Assembly: GCF_006782915.1 (NCBI RefSeq)
Contig: NZ_VCNP01000044.1
Coordinates: 62,001 to 126,000 of the forward strand
Direction: 5' to 3'
DNA from: Streptomyces calvus
GTDB taxonomy: Bacteria > Actinomycetota > Actinomycetes > Streptomycetales > Streptomycetaceae
DNA length: 64,000 bases
Both the position numbers and the translations under genes were made by a program. Of the stretch, positions 43,479 to 53,218 are shown piece by piece. The notes below the pieces were generated by a model. The model had not been told where the DNA came from. It saw nothing but the letters and a program-made list of their open reading frames with translations, and searched no databases. Position 1 is the first letter of the stretch. The number at the start of each line of letters is the position of its first letter.

Positions 43479-44936
43479 ATGACCACCCCGCATCCGCGCG
43501 ACACCGGTGTCGCCGAGACCGCCGACGTCCCCGCCGCCCCGCCCCCCGGCCCCGACGCCACGACCGTGCTGAGCCGCCCCTACCGGGCGCTGAGCATCGG
43601 CGTCGTCTCCGTGGTGCTGCTGATCGCCTTCGAGGCGACCGCGGTCGGGACGGCGATGCCGGTGGCCGCGCGGGAGCTGGACGGGGTGTCGCTGTACGCG
43701 TTCGCGTTCTCCGGATACTTCACGACCAGCCTGTTCGGCATGGTGCTGTCCGGCCAGTGGGCCGACCGGCGCGGCCCGCTCGGGCCGCTGACCTGGGGCA
43801 TCGCCTCCTTCGCCGCGGGGCTGCTGCTCGCCGGGACGGCCGGCGCGATGTGGCTGTTCATCCTGGGCCGGGCGGTGCAGGGACTCGGCGGCGGCCTGGT
43901 GATCGTCGCGCTCTACGTCATCGTCGGCCGCGCCTACCCGGAGCGGCTGCGTCCGGCGATCATGGCGGCGTTCGCGGCGAGCTGGGTGATCCCGTCGGTC
44001 GTCGGCCCGCTCGCCTCCGGCGCGGTGACCGAACACCTCGGCTGGCGCTGGGTGTTCCTCGGCATACCGGCGCTGGTGGTGCTGCCGCTGGCGCTCGCCC
44101 TGCCGCAGATACGGCGGCTGGCGTCCGGCCCGGTCGGCGGCGCGCCGGACTCCTCCGACGGCCGTCGCATCCGCCTCGCCCTGGCGATCTCCGCCGGTGC
44201 GGCGCTGGTCCAGTACGCGGCGCAGGACCTGCGCTGGATGTCCCTGCTGCCCGGCGCACTCGGTCTGGCGCTGCTCGTCCCGGCGGTGCTGGGCCTGCTC
44301 CCGCGCGGCACCTACCGGGCGGCCCGTGGACTGCCCTCGGTGGTCCTGCTGCGCGGCGTCGCCGCCGGGTCGTTCATCGCGGCGGAGTCCTTCGTGCCGC
44401 TGATGCTGGTCACCCAGCGGGGACTCAGCCCGACCCTCGCCGGTTTCTCGCTCGCGGCCGGCGGCGGGACCTGGGCGCTGGGCTCCTGGATGCAGTCGCG
44501 GCCCCGCCTGGAGGCGTACCGGGAGCGGCTGATGACCCTCGGGATGGTGCTGGTGGCGGCGGCCATCGCGGCGGCCCCGAGCGTGCTGATCGACGCGGTG
44601 CCCGCCTGGACGGTGGCGGTCGCCTGGGGCTTCGGCTGCTTCGGCATGGGCCTGGTGATCTCCTCGACCAGCGTGCTGCTCCTCCAGCTCTCCGCCCCGG
44701 AGGAGGCCGGCACCAACTCCGCCGCCCTGCAGATCTCCGACGGCCTGTCCAACGTGGTCCTGCTCGCGGCCGGCGGCGCCGCCTTCGCGGCCCTCGGCGG
44801 CGGCGCGGTGAGCCACACCGCCAGCGCGGCCACCGGCTCCCACCCGGCCGCCTTCGCGGTGGTCTTCCTGCCGATGGCGGCGGTGGCCCTGGCAGGCGCG
44901 TGGGTGGCCACACGGGTGCGGCCGGCATCCGTATGA
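43479..44936 (+). CDS. MFS drug-exporter-like transporter
   Basis: 485 residues, about 14 hydrophobic segments, with the DHA2-like motif GGGLVIVALYVIVGRAYPERLRP. Predicted proton-driven efflux of small molecules; substrate unknown. A TACGCT -10-like box ends 7 bases before the ATG (43466-43471), so the mRNA may be leaderless. The stop codon is inside a 20-bp duplication. Confidence 0.88.
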   Translation: MTTPHPRDTGVAETADVPAAPPPGPDATTVLSRPYRALSIGVVSVVLLIAFEATAVGTAMPVAARELDGVSLYAFAFSGYFTTSLFGMVLSGQWADRRGPLGPLTWGIASFAAGLLLAGTAGAMWLFILGRAVQGLGGGLVIVALYVIVGRAYPERLRPAIMAAFAASWVIPSVVGPLASGAVTEHLGWRWVFLGIPALVVLPLALALPQIRRLASGPVGGAPDSSDGRRIRLALAISAGAALVQYAAQDLRWMSLLPGALGLALLVPAVLGLLPRGTYRAARGLPSVVLLRGVAAGSFIAAESFVPLMLVTQRGLSPTLAGFSLAAGGGTWALGSWMQSRPRLEAYRERLMTLGMVLVAAAIAAAPSVLIDAVPAWTVAVAWGFGCFGMGLVISSTSVLLLQLSAPEEAGTNSAALQISDGLSNVVLLAAGGAAFAALGGGAVSHTASAATGSHPAAFAVVFLPMAAVALAGAWVATRVRPASV

Positions 44937-44973
44937 CACCGCAGGGTGCCGCGTGACACCGCAGGGTGCCGCG
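44934..44973. repeat. Perfect 20-bp tandem duplication at the MFS stop codon
   Basis: TGACACCGCAGGGTGCCGCG occurs twice head to tail (44934-44953, 44954-44973). The first TGA is the stop of the MFS gene. Probably a recent slippage event. Confidence 0.9.
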
Positions 44974-45117
44974 CGGCTGCCGCGCTCGCGCGTCGACTGT
45001 GACCTCGGTCCCACCCTCGGGTGGTGGGGCCGTGTAGCGGCATCGGCACCACCGGCCCGTCGGTAGGGTGGCCCGGTTGTCGTACGTAGCCGAGCCGCTC
45101 GACCCCCAACGGAGACC

Positions 45118-46911
45118 GTGACTACCACCGCCAGCTCCGCCTCGCACCACCTGTCCCCGGCCTTTCCCGGACGTGCCCCCTGGGGCACCGCCGGAAAGCT
45201 GCGCGCCTGGCAGCAGGGCGCGATGGAGAAGTACATCCAGGCACAGCCCCGCGACTTCCTGGCGGTCGCCACGCCCGGCGCCGGTAAGACGACGTTCGCG
45301 CTGACGCTGGCGTCCTGGCTGCTGCACCACCACGTCGTGCAGCAGGTCACCGTGGTCGCGCCGACCGAGCACCTGAAGAAGCAGTGGGCGGAGGCCGCCG
45401 CCCGCATAGGCATCAAGCTCGACCCCGAGTACAGCGCCGGCCCGCTCGGCAAGGAGTACGACGGCGTCGCCGTGACGTACGCAGGTGTCGGCGTGCGCCC
45501 CATGCTGCACCGCAACCGGGTCGAGCAGCGCAAGACCCTCGTCATCCTCGACGAGATCCACCACGCCGGTGACAGCAAGTCCTGGGGCGAGGCCTGCCTG
45601 GAGGCGTTCGAGCCGGCCACCCGCAGACTGGCGCTGACCGGTACGCCGTTCCGGTCCGACACCAACCCCATCCCGTTCGTGACGTACGAGGAGGGCGACG
45701 ACGGGATCCGGCGGTCGTCCGCCGACTACACGTACGGCTACGGCTCCGCCCTCGCCGACGGCGTCGTCCGCCCTGTGATCTTCCTCTCCTACAGCGGCAA
45801 CATGCGCTGGCGCACCAAGGCAGGCGACGAGATCGAGGCCCGCCTCGGCGAGCCCATGACCAAGGACGCGATCAGCCAGGCCTGGCGCACCGCGCTCGAC
45901 CCGCGCGGCGAGTGGATGCCCGCCGTGCTGCGCGCCGCCGACCAGCGGCTCACCGAGGTCAGGAAGGCCATCCCGGACGCCGGCGCCCTCGTCATCGCCT
46001 CCGACCAGGACTCCGCCCGCGCCTACGCCAAACTCATCCGGGACATCACCGGCCACAAGGCCACCCTGGTGCTGTCCGACGACACCGGCGCGTCGAAACG
46101 GATCGACGACTTCAGCGGCAGCGACGACCGCTGGATGGTCGCCGTGCGCATGGTGTCCGAGGGCGTCGACGTGCCGCGCCTCGCGGTCGGCGTGTACGCC
46201 ACCACCATCTCCACACCGCTGTTCTTTGCCCAGGCCGTCGGCCGTTTCGTACGGTCCCGGCGGCGCGGCGAGACCGCGTCGGTGTTCCTGCCGACCGTCC
46301 CCGACCTGCTCGGCTTCGCCAACGAGATGGAGCGCGAGCGCGACCACGTCCTCGACAAGCCGAAGAAGGACGGCGAGGAGGACCCGTACGCCGAGTCCGA
46401 GAAGGAGATGGAGGAGGCGAACCGGGAGCAGGACGAGGACACCGGCGAGCAGGACATGCTGCCCTTCGAGGCGCTCGAGTCCGACGCCGTCTTCGACCGG
46501 GTGATGTACAACGGCGCCGAGTTCGGCATGCAGGCCCACCCGGGCAGCGAGGAGGAGCAGGACTACCTCGGCATCCCGGGCCTGCTGGAGCCCGACCAGG
46601 TGCAGTTGCTGCTGCAGAAGCGGCAGGCCCGGCAGATCGCGCACAGCCGCAAGAAGCCCGACACCGAGGCCGACCTCCTCGAACTGCCCGCCGAGCGGCG
46701 GCCCGTGGTCTCCCACAAGGAGATGATGGAGCTGCGCAAGAAGCTCAACACGCTCGTCGGCGCGTACGTCCACCAGAGCGGCAAGCCGCACGGAGTGATC
46801 CACACCGAGCTGCGCCGGGTCTGCGGCGGCCCGCCCTCGGCCGAGGCGACGGCGGGACAGCTGCGCCAGCGGATCGCCAAGGTGCAGGAGTGGGCGACGC
46901 GCATGCGCTGA
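45118..46911 (+). CDS. SF2 DEAD/DEAH-type helicase
   Basis: 597 residues. Helicase core with Walker A ATPGAGKTTFALTLASWLL (about residue 60), DEIHH (motif II), LTGTPFRSD (motif III) and QAVGRFVRSRRRG (motif VI), as in XPB/RadD-like enzymes. An acidic insert (KKDGEEDPYAESEKEMEEAN) precedes a C-terminal domain of unknown role. Probably acts in DNA repair or repair-linked transcription. GTG start. A long palindrome follows the stop. Confidence 0.87.
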   Translation: MTTTASSASHHLSPAFPGRAPWGTAGKLRAWQQGAMEKYIQAQPRDFLAVATPGAGKTTFALTLASWLLHHHVVQQVTVVAPTEHLKKQWAEAAARIGIKLDPEYSAGPLGKEYDGVAVTYAGVGVRPMLHRNRVEQRKTLVILDEIHHAGDSKSWGEACLEAFEPATRRLALTGTPFRSDTNPIPFVTYEEGDDGIRRSSADYTYGYGSALADGVVRPVIFLSYSGNMRWRTKAGDEIEARLGEPMTKDAISQAWRTALDPRGEWMPAVLRAADQRLTEVRKAIPDAGALVIASDQDSARAYAKLIRDITGHKATLVLSDDTGASKRIDDFSGSDDRWMVAVRMVSEGVDVPRLAVGVYATTISTPLFFAQAVGRFVRSRRRGETASVFLPTVPDLLGFANEMERERDHVLDKPKKDGEEDPYAESEKEMEEANREQDEDTGEQDMLPFEALESDAVFDRVMYNGAEFGMQAHPGSEEEQDYLGIPGLLEPDQVQLLLQKRQARQIAHSRKKPDTEADLLELPAERRPVVSHKEMMELRKKLNTLVGAYVHQSGKPHGVIHTELRRVCGGPPSAEATAGQLRQRIAKVQEWATRMR

Positions 46912-46913
46912 GG

Positions 46914-46938
46914 CCGGCGCGGCGGGCCGCCGCGCCGG
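46914..46938. terminator. Palindrome after the helicase gene
   Basis: Two 12-base arms (46914-46925, 46927-46938) with a 1-base centre, entirely G/C and without a T tail, three bases after the helicase stop. Likely ends transcription or protects the 3' end. Confidence 0.65.
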
Positions 46939-47301
46939 TGAGCGCCGCACCGTACGGGTCCGGGTGCCCGGTGTCCCGTGCCCGTTTGGGGCCCGTGGGT
47001 CCTCCGTGCCGCTCGATGCCGCGCGGGGTCGGTGTACGTACCGGGACATAAGGAACCACTTTGGCGTGATGGTGCCCGGATTCTGGACGGAGCCTTCCGC
47101 TGACCGAACCGGCTCGCTACTGTCCCGCTACGCACACGCCCCGTGGCAGCGCCGCCGCGGAGCGCAGCCGTGAAGCGACTGTGCCCGGGACACCGCCGGG
47201 CCGCCGGCCGATCGGCGGCCCTCTGAAGCGCGTGACCGACGGGACTCGGTGACGCATCCGCCGCGAGGGGCCGCCGACCTCACCACTAAGGAGTGGGCGT
47301 C
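46939..47301. other. 363-base gap before the IclR gene
   Basis: No gene is seen. The region is less GC-rich near 47035-47070 and may hold the promoter, but I find no good -10/-35 pair. AAGGAG at 47288-47293 is the ribosome site of the IclR gene. Confidence 0.5.
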
Positions 47302-47943
47302 GTGACCGCGGAGACCTCTCAGACGCTCGACAGGGGACTGCGGGTCCTCAAGCTGCTGGCCGACACCGACCATGGGCTGACCGTCACCGAGCTTTCCCAC
47401 AAACTGGGCGTGAACCGGACCGTCGTATACCGGTTGCTCGCCACGCTGGAGCAGCACGCGCTGGTACGCCGCGACCTCGGCGGACGGGCCCGCGTCGGGC
47501 TCGGCGTGCTGCGGCTGGGCCGGCAGGTGCACCCGCTGGTGCGCGAGGCGGCCATGCCGGCGCTGCGGTCGCTGGCGGAGGACATCGGGGCCACCGCGCA
47601 CCTGACGCTGGTCGACGGCGCGGAGGCGCTGGCGGTGGCCGTGGTGGAGCCGTCGTGGACGGACTACCACGTGGCCTACCGGGCAGGTTTCCGGCATCCA
47701 CTGGACCGCGGGGCCGCGGGCAAGGCGATCCTCGCCGCCCGGCAGCAGCGGGCGGACGACCCCGGCTACACGCTGACGCACGGGGAGTTGGAGGCCGGGG
47801 CGTGCGGTGCGGCGGCGCCGCTGCTGGGCGTGACGGGCGTCGAGGGCAGCGTGGGTGTCGTCATGCTGTCGGACGTCGTCCCGGAGCGCGTCGGTACGCG
47901 GGTGATGGACGCGGCGCGGGAGGTCGCGGAGGCGCTGCGCTGA
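47302..47943 (+). CDS. IclR-family transcriptional regulator
   Basis: 213 residues, near the short end for IclR. The N-terminal winged HTH (SQTLDRGLRVLKLLADTD ... SHKLGVNRTVVYRLLATLE) is followed by an effector domain (DRGAAGKAIL is the usual marker) that is shortened by about 30-40 residues. The GTG at 47302 is set by AAGGAG 8 bases upstream. Effector and targets unknown; the neighbours do not form an obvious catabolic set. Confidence 0.85.
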   Translation: MTAETSQTLDRGLRVLKLLADTDHGLTVTELSHKLGVNRTVVYRLLATLEQHALVRRDLGGRARVGLGVLRLGRQVHPLVREAAMPALRSLAEDIGATAHLTLVDGAEALAVAVVEPSWTDYHVAYRAGFRHPLDRGAAGKAILAARQQRADDPGYTLTHGELEAGACGAAAPLLGVTGVEGSVGVVMLSDVVPERVGTRVMDAAREVAEALR

Positions 47944-48040
47944 CCGCGCCCCGCCGTGCCTCCGTGTCCCGGACGCCGCGGAGGTGGCCCCGGGGACGGC
48001 GGCCCGACCGCGCCGGCGCGGGTCACGTTAGATTGACCCC

Positions 48041-48832
48041 GTGCTCTCTCGCCTCACACGTTCCCGGACCCTGGCCGTCTGCGCCGCTCCCGTCGTCGCC
48101 CTGCTGGCCGTGGCCGCCTTCGCGCCGCTGCCGTTCTCCGTGGCGCAGCCCGGGACGACGGTCGACGTGCTCGGCAAGGACAAGGGCGCGCAGGTGATCA
48201 CGATCTCCGGGGCACCGGTGCGGAGGACCGAGGGACAGCTGCGGATGACGACCATCGTGGCGACCTCCCCGGACACCCGCGTCGACCTCCCGGACGTGAT
48301 CGACGGCTGGTTCCGCACCGACCGGGCGGTCATGCCCCGCGACTCGGTCTACCCCAGCGGCGACAGCGTCCGGGAGATCCAGCAGCACAACCGCGAGCAG
48401 ATGAAGCAGTCCCAGGACGAGGCGACCCGGGCCGCGCTGACCTACCTGAACCGCGAGGACGAGGACATCGAGATCGCGCTGAAACTCGCCGACGTCGGCG
48501 GCCCCAGCGCCGGACTGCTGTTCTCCCTCGGCATCGTCGACAAGCTGGACGGCGACGGCGACGGCGGCGACCTCACCGGCGGCCGGGTCGTCGCCGGCAC
48601 CGGCACCATCGAGGCGGACGGCACCGTCGGCCCGGTCGGCGGCGTCCCGCTGAAGACGCAGGCGGCCGGACGGGACGGCGCCACCGTCTTCCTGGTGCCC
48701 GAGGCCGAGTGCGCCGAAGCGCAGGCCGAACGGCCCGAGGGCCTGCGGCTGATCCCGGTCACCACGCTGAAGGGCGCCGTCGACGCGCTGGTCGCGCTGG
48801 AGAAGGGCACCGGCAAGGTCCCCAGCTGCTGA
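48041..48832 (+). CDS. Membrane-anchored Lon-like (S16) protease lacking PDZ
   Basis: 263 residues. An N-terminal helix (about 10-32) anchors it outside the membrane. The C-terminal half is the Lon proteolytic domain: GGPSAGLLFSLGIVD with the nucleophile Ser, and GGVPLKTQAA with the Lys. The usual YlbL-like relatives have a PDZ domain of about 90 residues between the anchor region and the protease; here VREIQQHNREQMKQSQDEAT leads almost directly into the protease. A TAGATT -10-like box ends 6 bases before the GTG, so a leaderless mRNA is possible. Confidence 0.83.
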   Translation: MLSRLTRSRTLAVCAAPVVALLAVAAFAPLPFSVAQPGTTVDVLGKDKGAQVITISGAPVRRTEGQLRMTTIVATSPDTRVDLPDVIDGWFRTDRAVMPRDSVYPSGDSVREIQQHNREQMKQSQDEATRAALTYLNREDEDIEIALKLADVGGPSAGLLFSLGIVDKLDGDGDGGDLTGGRVVAGTGTIEADGTVGPVGGVPLKTQAAGRDGATVFLVPEAECAEAQAERPEGLRLIPVTTLKGAVDALVALEKGTGKVPSC

Positions 48833-48841
48833 CGGCGGCCC

Positions 48842-49846
48842 CTACTTCTCCTTGACGAACCCTTCCCGCACCATCCAGTCCAGCGCCACCTCGTGCGGAT
48901 CCTCCCCGTCGACGTCCACCTTGGCGTTGAGGGTCTGCGCCACGTCGTTGTCGAGTCTCGCCGTGACCGGGCGGAGGACGTCGGCGATGGCCGGCCACTT
49001 CTCGAAGGTGTCGGCGTTGACCGTCGGCGCCGCGTTGTAGTTGGGGAAGAACTTCTTGTCGTCCTCCAACACCACCAGGTTCATGGACTTGATGCGCCCG
49101 TCGGTGGTGAAGACCTCGCCGAAGGTGCAGGCGCCCTTCGCGGTCTGCGTGTAGATGATCCCGGTGTCCATCTGCGTGACGTTGCCCGCCGGCAATTCCA
49201 TGCCGTACGCCTTCTCCATGCCCGGCAGTCCGTCCGCGCGGTTGGCGAACTCGCCCTCCACGCACAGCGTCACCGCGCCCGGGTCGGACTTCGCCAGCGC
49301 GGCCACGTCGGAGAGCGTGCGCGTGCGGTACTTCTCGTAGTTCGCCTGGTTCATGGCGAGGGCGTAGGTGTTGTTCAGGGCCGACGGTTCCAGCCAGACC
49401 ACGCCGTTCTTGGCGTCCGCGTCGCGCACCGCCTCCCACTGCTCACGCGGATCGGGGATCGGCCTGCTGTTGCCCTGGTACGTGATCCACGCCGTGCCCG
49501 TGTACTCGTACCCGGCGTCCGCCTCGCCCTTGACGACCGCCTCCCGGGAGCCGACGGAGCCCTGGATGCCGGTCCGGTCGACGACCTCGGCGCCGGCCGC
49601 CTGGAAGGCGATGCCCATGATCGCGCCGAGGATCAGCTGCTCGGTGAACTCCTTGGACGTCACGGTGAGGTGGGCGCCCTCCAGTGGCCGGCCCCGGCCG
49701 ACCGAGCCCGGCTCCACGTCGTCCACCATGGGTGAACCACTGGTCAGTCCGCAGCCCGCGGCGGCCGTCAGCAGCGCCGCTGCCGGCAGCGCGCACACGC
49801 GCCGTGCCAGCCGTGCCGGCCGTTCCGGTCGTGTCAGTCGTGTCAT
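48842..49846 (-). CDS. Osmoprotectant ABC transporter, binding lipoprotein
   Basis: 334 residues. The signal peptide ends in a lipobox (LTAAAGC). The mature domain is of the OpuCC/ProX type (VTSKEFTEQLILGAIMG ... QGSVGSREAVVKGEADAGYEYTG split over the ligand fold), which binds quaternary amines such as glycine betaine, choline or carnitine. Last gene of a four-gene operon; its ATG overlaps the permease stop (ATGA). Confidence 0.9.
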   Translation of the reverse strand: MTRLTRPERPARLARRVCALPAAALLTAAAGCGLTSGSPMVDDVEPGSVGRGRPLEGAHLTVTSKEFTEQLILGAIMGIAFQAAGAEVVDRTGIQGSVGSREAVVKGEADAGYEYTGTAWITYQGNSRPIPDPREQWEAVRDADAKNGVVWLEPSALNNTYALAMNQANYEKYRTRTLSDVAALAKSDPGAVTLCVEGEFANRADGLPGMEKAYGMELPAGNVTQMDTGIIYTQTAKGACTFGEVFTTDGRIKSMNLVVLEDDKKFFPNYNAAPTVNADTFEKWPAIADVLRPVTARLDNDVAQTLNAKVDVDGEDPHEVALDWMVREGFVKEK

Positions 49847-50703
49847 GGCCCCGCCTCCAGCCCTCGCGGCCGCAGCAGCAGTTCCGCCAGCGAGGCCAGC
49901 CAGTCCACCAGCAGCGCCAGGGCGACGGTGAGGATCGAGCCGACCATCAGCACCGGCATCCGCTGGCTGGTGATCCCGGTGGTGATCAGCACGCCCAGTC
50001 CGCCGCCCCCGCCGAAGGTCGCCAGGGTCGCCGTGCCGACGTTCAGGACGAGTGCCGTGCGCACACCGGCGAGGATCAGCGGGACGGCCAGCGGCAGTTC
50101 CACCCGCATCAGCACGCCCAGCGGGGACATGCCGATGCCGCGCGCCGCCTCCAGCAGCGTCGGGTCGTTGGCCTTCAGACCGGCGATGGTGTTGGCCAGC
50201 ACCGGCAGGACGGCGTAGGCGATGATGCCGATCAGGGCGGCCCTGCGGCCGATGCCGAGCCAGATGACCAGCAGCGCCAGCAGACCGATCGCCGGGGTGG
50301 CCTGGCCCATGTTGGCGAACGCCATCGCGGCCGGGCCGGCCCTGCGGAACATGCGGCGGGTCAGCAGGATGCCCAGCGGGATCGCGATGATCAGCACGAA
50401 GAACGTCGAGATCGCGGTGAGCTGGATGTGCTGCCACAGCGCCTTGGACACCTGCCCGTCCGACAGCGCGTTGCGGGTCAGCGCGTCGAGGTCGGCCTGC
50501 TCGAACCACAGCCACGTCGCGAGCAGTACGGCGATCAGCACCGCCGGCAGGAACGTCAACTTCTGCCAGGTCACCCGCGACGGTTTCGTCCGCGGCGGCG
50601 GGGGAGCGGCGTCCGGCTCGTCGGATCCGGCGCCCTCGTCCCGGAAGGCGAGCCCCTTCACCTCGTGCTCGCCCTCGGGCCGCCGCCCGGACGCGGCCCT
50701 CAC
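49843..50703 (-). CDS. Osmoprotectant ABC transporter permease (first)
   Basis: 286 residues, about six helices, with the binding-protein-dependent permease loop EAARGIGMSPLGVLMRVELP. I chose GTG 50703 because it overlaps the ATPase stop (GTGA), typical of this operon; a GTG at 50661 would give 272 residues. Pairs with the second permease to form the channel. Confidence 0.88.
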   Translation of the reverse strand: MRAASGRRPEGEHEVKGLAFRDEGAGSDEPDAAPPPPRTKPSRVTWQKLTFLPAVLIAVLLATWLWFEQADLDALTRNALSDGQVSKALWQHIQLTAISTFFVLIIAIPLGILLTRRMFRRAGPAAMAFANMGQATPAIGLLALLVIWLGIGRRAALIGIIAYAVLPVLANTIAGLKANDPTLLEAARGIGMSPLGVLMRVELPLAVPLILAGVRTALVLNVGTATLATFGGGGGLGVLITTGITSQRMPVLMVGSILTVALALLVDWLASLAELLLRPRGLEAGP

Positions 50704-52013
50704 GCCTTCGCCTCTCCGCCGAAGCCCTCCTGAGCCGCGTGCGTCTGCGCGGCCCGCTGCTCCTCCAGCTCGTGCTGCGCCTCCCTCGCTTCGAGCCGGT
50801 CGGCCTCCAGCAGTTCGTGCACGGAGTTCATCAGCGTCTCCACGTCCACGACACCCTCGTACGCGCCGCGCCGCCCGGTGACCGCGACCCGCCCGGTGTT
50901 GTCGGTGAGGACCGCCTCCAGCGCGTCCCGCAGCGTCGCGTCCCGGGTCACCGTGTCGTGCACCAGCGTGCCCGCGCGGGCCAGCGAGCCCTTGGCGCGC
51001 ATCAGGTCGCCGCGCCGGAGCCACTTGTAGGGCCGGCCCTGCTTGTCCAGCAGCAGGATCTCGTTGGTGCCGCCCGCCCGGAGCCGGTTGAAGATGTGCT
51101 GGAGCGGGTCGTCGACGGTCACCGTCGGATAGTCGGTGATCTCCACGTCCCGCACCCGCGTCAGGTTGAGCCGCTTCAGCGCCGCCCCGGCGCCGACGAA
51201 GCCCGACACGAAGTCGTCGGCGGGGTTGGTGAGGATCGCCTCCGGGGTGTCGAACTGGGCGATGTGGGAGCGTTCGCGCAGCACCGCGATCCGGTCGCCG
51301 ATCTTGATCGCCTCGTCGAAGTCGTGGGTGACGAAGACGATCGTCTTGTGCAGGTCGCGCTGGAGGCGGATCAGCTCGTCCTGGAGGTGGTCGCGGGTGA
51401 TCGGGTCGACCGCGCCGAACGGCTCGTCCATCAGCAGCACCGGCGGATCCGCCGCGAGCGCCCGCGCCACGCCCACCCGCTGCTGCTGGCCGCCGGACAG
51501 CTGACGCGGATAGCGGCCGTGGAACTCGCCCGGGTCCAGGCCGACCAGGTCCAGCATCTCCTCCACCCGGGCCCGCACCCGGGCGGCCGGCCAGCGCAGC
51601 ATCCTCGGCACCAGCGCGATGTTCTGCGCCACGGTCATGTGCGGGAACAGCCCGCTCGCCTGGATCGCGTAGCCGATCTTGCGGCGCAGCCGCACCGGGT
51701 CCATGTGGGTGACGTCCTCGCCGCCGATGCGGATGCGGCCGCCCGTCGGCTCGATCAGCCGGTTGATCATTTTCAGCGTGGTGGACTTGCCGCAGCCGGA
51801 CGGGCCGACGAGGACCACCGTCTCGCCCGCCCTGATGTCCATGGTGACGTTGTCCACGGCCGGCAGCGCGCTGCCCGGATAGCGCTTGGTCAGGCCCTCC
51901 AGCTCGATGGTCGCGCCGACCGACCGGGACGCCGGCGCGGTGGTCCCGGTCGCGGCGGACGCCTCGGTGGCGCCGAAGGCGCCGGGGCCGGGTGTCGCGG
52001 GTGTCTCAGCCAC
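50700..52013 (-). CDS. Osmoprotectant ABC transporter ATPase with CBS pair
   Basis: 437 residues. Walker A VGPSGCGKSTT, signature LSGGQQQRVGVARA, Walker B VLLMDEP. After the ATPase come two CBS domains (about 285-410), which in the OpuA/ProV group sense ionic strength and switch transport on in salt. A charged Ala/Glu tail ends it. GTG start overlaps the second permease stop by 8 bases. Confidence 0.92.
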   Translation of the reverse strand: MAETPATPGPGAFGATEASAATGTTAPASRSVGATIELEGLTKRYPGSALPAVDNVTMDIRAGETVVLVGPSGCGKSTTLKMINRLIEPTGGRIRIGGEDVTHMDPVRLRRKIGYAIQASGLFPHMTVAQNIALVPRMLRWPAARVRARVEEMLDLVGLDPGEFHGRYPRQLSGGQQQRVGVARALAADPPVLLMDEPFGAVDPITRDHLQDELIRLQRDLHKTIVFVTHDFDEAIKIGDRIAVLRERSHIAQFDTPEAILTNPADDFVSGFVGAGAALKRLNLTRVRDVEITDYPTVTVDDPLQHIFNRLRAGGTNEILLLDKQGRPYKWLRRGDLMRAKGSLARAGTLVHDTVTRDATLRDALEAVLTDNTGRVAVTGRRGAYEGVVDVETLMNSVHELLEADRLEAREAQHELEEQRAAQTHAAQEGFGGEAKA

Positions 52014-52653
52014 GGATCCCCCTGGGAATGGTCAGCCGCCCGATCAGCACGTACGCGGCGTCGAACAACAGGGCCAGGACGATGATCCCGAGCGTGCCCG
52101 CGAGCACCTGGTTGAGCGCGTTCTTGCTGCCCAGCGAGGCGATCCCGCGGAAGATCAGGTTGCCCAGGCCAGGCCCGGAGGCGTAGGCGGCGATGGCGGC
52201 GATGCCCATCAGCATCTGCGTGGAGACCCGGATGCCGGTCAGGATCGGCGGCCAGGCCAGCGGCAGCTCGACCCGCGCCAGCCGGGTCACGCGCGACATC
52301 CCGATCCCCTTGGCCGCGTCCACCAGCGACGGATCGACCCCGCGCAGCCCCACGATCGAGTTCCGCACGATCGGCAGCAGCCCGTACAGGGTCAGCGCGA
52401 TCACCGTCGGCGGCACCCCGAGGCCCACGACCGGGATCAGCAGACCGATCATGGCCAGCGCGGGAATGGTCAGCAGGGTCGCGGTGGCGGTCGTGGCGAG
52501 GTTGCCCGCCCACTCGCTGCGGTAGGTGGCGACCCCGATCAGCACGCCGAGCACGGTCGCCACCACCATGCACTGGAAGACGGCGCTGGCGTGCTGGAAC
52601 GCGTCGGCGAGCAGCTGCTGATGGCGGTTGCCCAGGTACTCCCAGAAGTTCAC
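52006..52653 (-). CDS. Osmoprotectant ABC transporter permease (second)
   Basis: 215 residues, six helices, EAA-type loop VDAAKGIGMSRVTRLARVEL. GTG start. First gene of the transporter operon; 30 bases from the end of the AsnC gene upstream, so the operon might be read with it. Confidence 0.88.
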   Translation of the reverse strand: MNFWEYLGNRHQQLLADAFQHASAVFQCMVVATVLGVLIGVATYRSEWAGNLATTATATLLTIPALAMIGLLIPVVGLGVPPTVIALTLYGLLPIVRNSIVGLRGVDPSLVDAAKGIGMSRVTRLARVELPLAWPPILTGIRVSTQMLMGIAAIAAYASGPGLGNLIFRGIASLGSKNALNQVLAGTLGIIVLALLFDAAYVLIGRLTIPRGIRG

Positions 52654-52683
52654 ATCGGCTCACCCCAGCTCGGCCAGGTCGCA

Positions 52684-53154
52684 TCACTCGCCGAGCGCTG
52701 CCTGCTCCACCAGCGGGATGATCCGCAGCGGAACGGGATTCTCCATGACGATCGCCGTGGAGGCCCGGACGATGCCATCAAAACCGACGACGCGGTCGAT
52801 CACCCGCTGGAGATCGGCGTTGGAACGCGCCACCAGCCGGCACAGCATGTCCCCGGTGCCGGTCGTGGTGTGCAGCTCCAGCACCTCCGGCACGGTCGCC
52901 AAGTGGGCCCGTACGTCGGCTCCTTGACCCTGCCGGATCTGCAGCGTGGCGAAGGCCGTGACGGGGTAGCCGAGGGCCGCGGGATCCACCTGGGGACCGA
53001 ATCCGCGGATGACTCCGTTCGACTGAAGCCGGTCGAGGCGGGCCTGCACGGTGCCGCGCGCCACGCCGAGCCGCCGGGACATCTCCAGCACGCCGATCCG
53101 TGGCTCCCGCGCCAGCAGCAGGATGATCCGCCCGTCCAGATGATCGATCGCCAT
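52684..53154 (-). CDS. AsnC/Lrp-family regulator
   Basis: 156 residues. N-terminal HTH (LDGRIILLLAREPRIGVLEM ... LGVARGTVQARLDRLQ) and C-terminal RAM ligand domain (TTTGTGDMLCRLVARSNADL). The GGGGAGG site fixes ATG 53154. It is divergent from hppD and probably controls it in response to an amino acid such as tyrosine or phenylalanine (inference). Confidence 0.92.
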   Translation of the reverse strand: MAIDHLDGRIILLLAREPRIGVLEMSRRLGVARGTVQARLDRLQSNGVIRGFGPQVDPAALGYPVTAFATLQIRQGQGADVRAHLATVPEVLELHTTTGTGDMLCRLVARSNADLQRVIDRVVGFDGIVRASTAIVMENPVPLRIIPLVEQAALGE

Positions 53155-53218
53155 GTCGGCCTCCCCTGTGGTCATCCTGTACAGAAAGCTCGCCGAAGCG
53201 GGCATCCGACTGAACACA

